Shown here: in pieces, positions 14,896-16,015 of the stretch | How positions within the stretch are numbered: the stretch's first letter is position 1 | How the letters are laid out: each line of letters begins with the position of its first letter | NCBI GenBank assembly: GCA_040905885.1 | Contig: JBBDQR010000165.1 | Location: 1-16,015 of the forward strand | Source: JACVRU01 sp040905885 | GTDB lineage: Bacteria; Actinomycetota; Thermoleophilia; Gaiellales; Gaiellaceae | DNA: 16,015 bases | Direction: 5' to 3' | Translations under genes and position numbers: made by a program | The notes under the pieces: generated by a model | The model's database searches: none | What the model was told of the DNA's origin: nothing | What the model saw: only the letters and a program-made list of their open reading frames with translations

Positions 14896-14938
14896 TGCCC
14901 CTTCCCCACGAAATGCTGCGCATTCCGCGGGGGCCCCG

Positions 14939-15940
14939 ATGATTGCCCGGGCCAACGGCAGGCCGCGGACCGGCATCACCGGGCTCGGCTGCTACGTGCC
15001 CGACCGGGTGCTCACGAACGACGAGCTCTCGACTCTCGTGGACACCTCCGACGAGTGGATCATGACGCGTACCGGAATCAGGGAGCGGCGTATCGCCGCC
15101 CCCGAGCAGGCCATGTCCGACCTGGCCGTGCCTGCGTGCAGCATCGCGCTGGAGCAGGCCGGCGTCGCCCCCCGCGAGGTGGACCTCCTCGTCGTCGCCA
15201 CGGTCACGCCCGACATGACGTTCCCCTCGACGGCCGCCCTCGTCGCCGACCGCCTCGGGATGCCGGACGCGGCCGCCTACGACCTCTCGGCCGGCTGCAC
15301 CGGCTTCATGTACGCGGTCGCGCAGGCGCACGGGATGCTGGCGAGCGGCCTCGCCAGGAAGGCGCTGGTCGTCGGCGGCGACGTCCTCTCCAAGATCCTC
15401 GACTGGAGCGACCGCTCGACGCTCGTCCTCTTCGGAGACGGCGCCGGCGCGGTCGTGATGGAGGCGGTCGAGGACGGCGGCGGCTTCCTCGGCTTCGAGC
15501 TCGGCGCCGACGGCGGCGGAGGCGTGCACCTCTGGCTGCCGGGCAGCGGCTCCCGCGTCTTCGAGGACCCGGACCGGCTCGTGAAGATGAACGGCCGCGA
15601 GGTGTTCAAGTTCGCCACCCGCGTGCTCGTCAGCTCGGCGGAGACTCTGCTGGAGGAGTGCGGGAAGACGGTCGACGACGTGGACGTCTACGTGCCGCAC
15701 CAGGCGAACGTCAGGATCATCGACCACGCGCGCAAGAAGCTCGGCATCCCTGAAGAGCGCACGGTGGTGAACGTCGACAGGTACGGCAACACGTCGTCGG
15801 GCTCGATCCCGCTCGCCCTCGCGGACGCGGAGAAGGACGGCCGGCTGAAGCCGGGCGAGCTGGTGCTGATGACGGGAATGGGTGCCGGCCTCACGTGGGG
15901 GTCGGCTCTGATCGAATGGACCAAGGAGATGGCCCAGTGA
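14939..15940 (+). CDS. fabH: 3-oxoacyl-[acyl-carrier-protein] synthase III (FabH)
   Basis: FabH condenses an acyl-CoA primer with malonyl-ACP to start fatty acid chains. The 333-residue protein has GITGLGCYVPDRVLTNDEL, the DTSDEWIMTRTGIRERRIA arginine loop, catalytic Cys120 (SAGCTGFMYA), His254 (VPHQANVRI) and Asn284 (YGNTSSGSIP). It ends with LMTGMGAGLTWGSALIEW. Length and all three catalytic residues fit a functional enzyme. ATG at 14939 is preceded by a G-rich run (14929-14933) that could act as a ribosome site. It follows fabZ and is the last complete gene; a short hairpin follows its stop before the poly-G end. Primer choice (acetyl or branched) cannot be read from the sequence. Confidence 0.96.
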   Translation: MIARANGRPRTGITGLGCYVPDRVLTNDELSTLVDTSDEWIMTRTGIRERRIAAPEQAMSDLAVPACSIALEQAGVAPREVDLLVVATVTPDMTFPSTAALVADRLGMPDAAAYDLSAGCTGFMYAVAQAHGMLASGLARKALVVGGDVLSKILDWSDRSTLVLFGDGAGAVVMEAVEDGGGFLGFELGADGGGGVHLWLPGSGSRVFEDPDRLVKMNGREVFKFATRVLVSSAETLLEECGKTVDDVDVYVPHQANVRIIDHARKKLGIPEERTVVNVDRYGNTSSGSIPLALADAEKDGRLKPGELVLMTGMGAGLTWGSALIEWTKEMAQ

Positions 15941-15945
15941 AGGCG

Positions 15946-15960
15946 CGAGCCTTTGGCTCG
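15946..15960 (+). terminator. Short hairpin after fabH
   Basis: CGAGCC at 15946-15951 and GGCTCG at 15955-15960 form a perfect 6-bp stem with a TTT loop, five bases after the fabH stop. No U-tract can be judged because real sequence ends just beyond. It could be a terminator, or a processing site before a further fab gene. Confidence 0.35.
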
Positions 15961-15963
15961 GTC

Positions 15964-16015
<52 letters not shown>

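Noticed and set aside
13815..14909. Minus-strand open frame extending birA upstream to 551 residues
   Set aside because: The extra part is antisense to the sigma factor and fabZ; BirA homology starts just after ATG 13814.
14926..14938. Hairpin CGGGGGCCCCG hiding the fabH ribosome site
   Set aside because: It is a palindrome without room for a loop, so it cannot fold on itself as a stable intramolecular stem.

Overview
This is a very GC-rich (about 70 percent by eye) chromosomal segment that looks like one end of an actinobacterial assembly contig. The gene order recF, dciA (DUF721), gyrB, gyrA is the classic stretch next to the bacterial replication origin. A mycobacterial-style GyrA intein, a secreted PGRP-type amidase with FlgD-like repeats, and a small MerR-type gene after gyrA point to the Actinobacteria. 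A deep lineage such as Thermoleophilia (Gaiellales/Solirubrobacterales-like) is my best guess, partly because GyrB carries the long insertion of the E. coli-type enzyme. This placement is inference, not a database match. The window ends in 50 consecutive G residues, which is almost certainly a sequencing artefact.

Layout. (1) 1-7861, plus strand: a short leader with a strong hairpin, then recF (apparent CTG start), dciA, a promoter-like gap, gyrB and gyrA. gyrB and gyrA overlap by 8 bases. gyrA is interrupted in frame by a 420-residue intein with a LAGLIDADG homing endonuclease, inserted directly after the catalytic tyrosine. (2) 7862-8283, plus: a good promoter and a small MerR-like DNA-binding protein. 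(3) 11106-8284, minus: a tight three-gene operon of a NfeD-family membrane protease, a slipin/SPFH protein and a short GalT-like nucleotidyltransferase that seems to start with CTG overlapping the upstream stop. (4) 11174-13270, plus: a secreted cell-wall amidase with FlgD-like C-terminal repeats, diverging from nfeD. (5) 13814-13254, minus: a short BirA-type biotin ligase convergent with, and overlapping, the amidase. (6) 13839-15940, plus: an ECF-like sigma factor with a probable leaderless start, fabZ and fabH.

How the genes work together. The left third is DNA replication, repair and supercoiling. The intein must splice itself out before GyrA can work, because it separates the active-site tyrosine from the next residue. 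The nfeD-slipin pair is a known membrane quality-control pairing. The right end looks like a fatty-acid module: BirA would biotinylate acetyl-CoA carboxylase, FabH starts chains, FabZ dehydrates them, and a sigma factor shares the short divergent promoter region with birA.

The most interesting items are the GyrA intein with its patchwork base composition and atypical flanking codons (a possible homing footprint), the two apparent CTG starts, the shared birA/sigma promoter, the truncated BirA, and a recurring GTAC(A/C)CTTC motif upstream of several genes.
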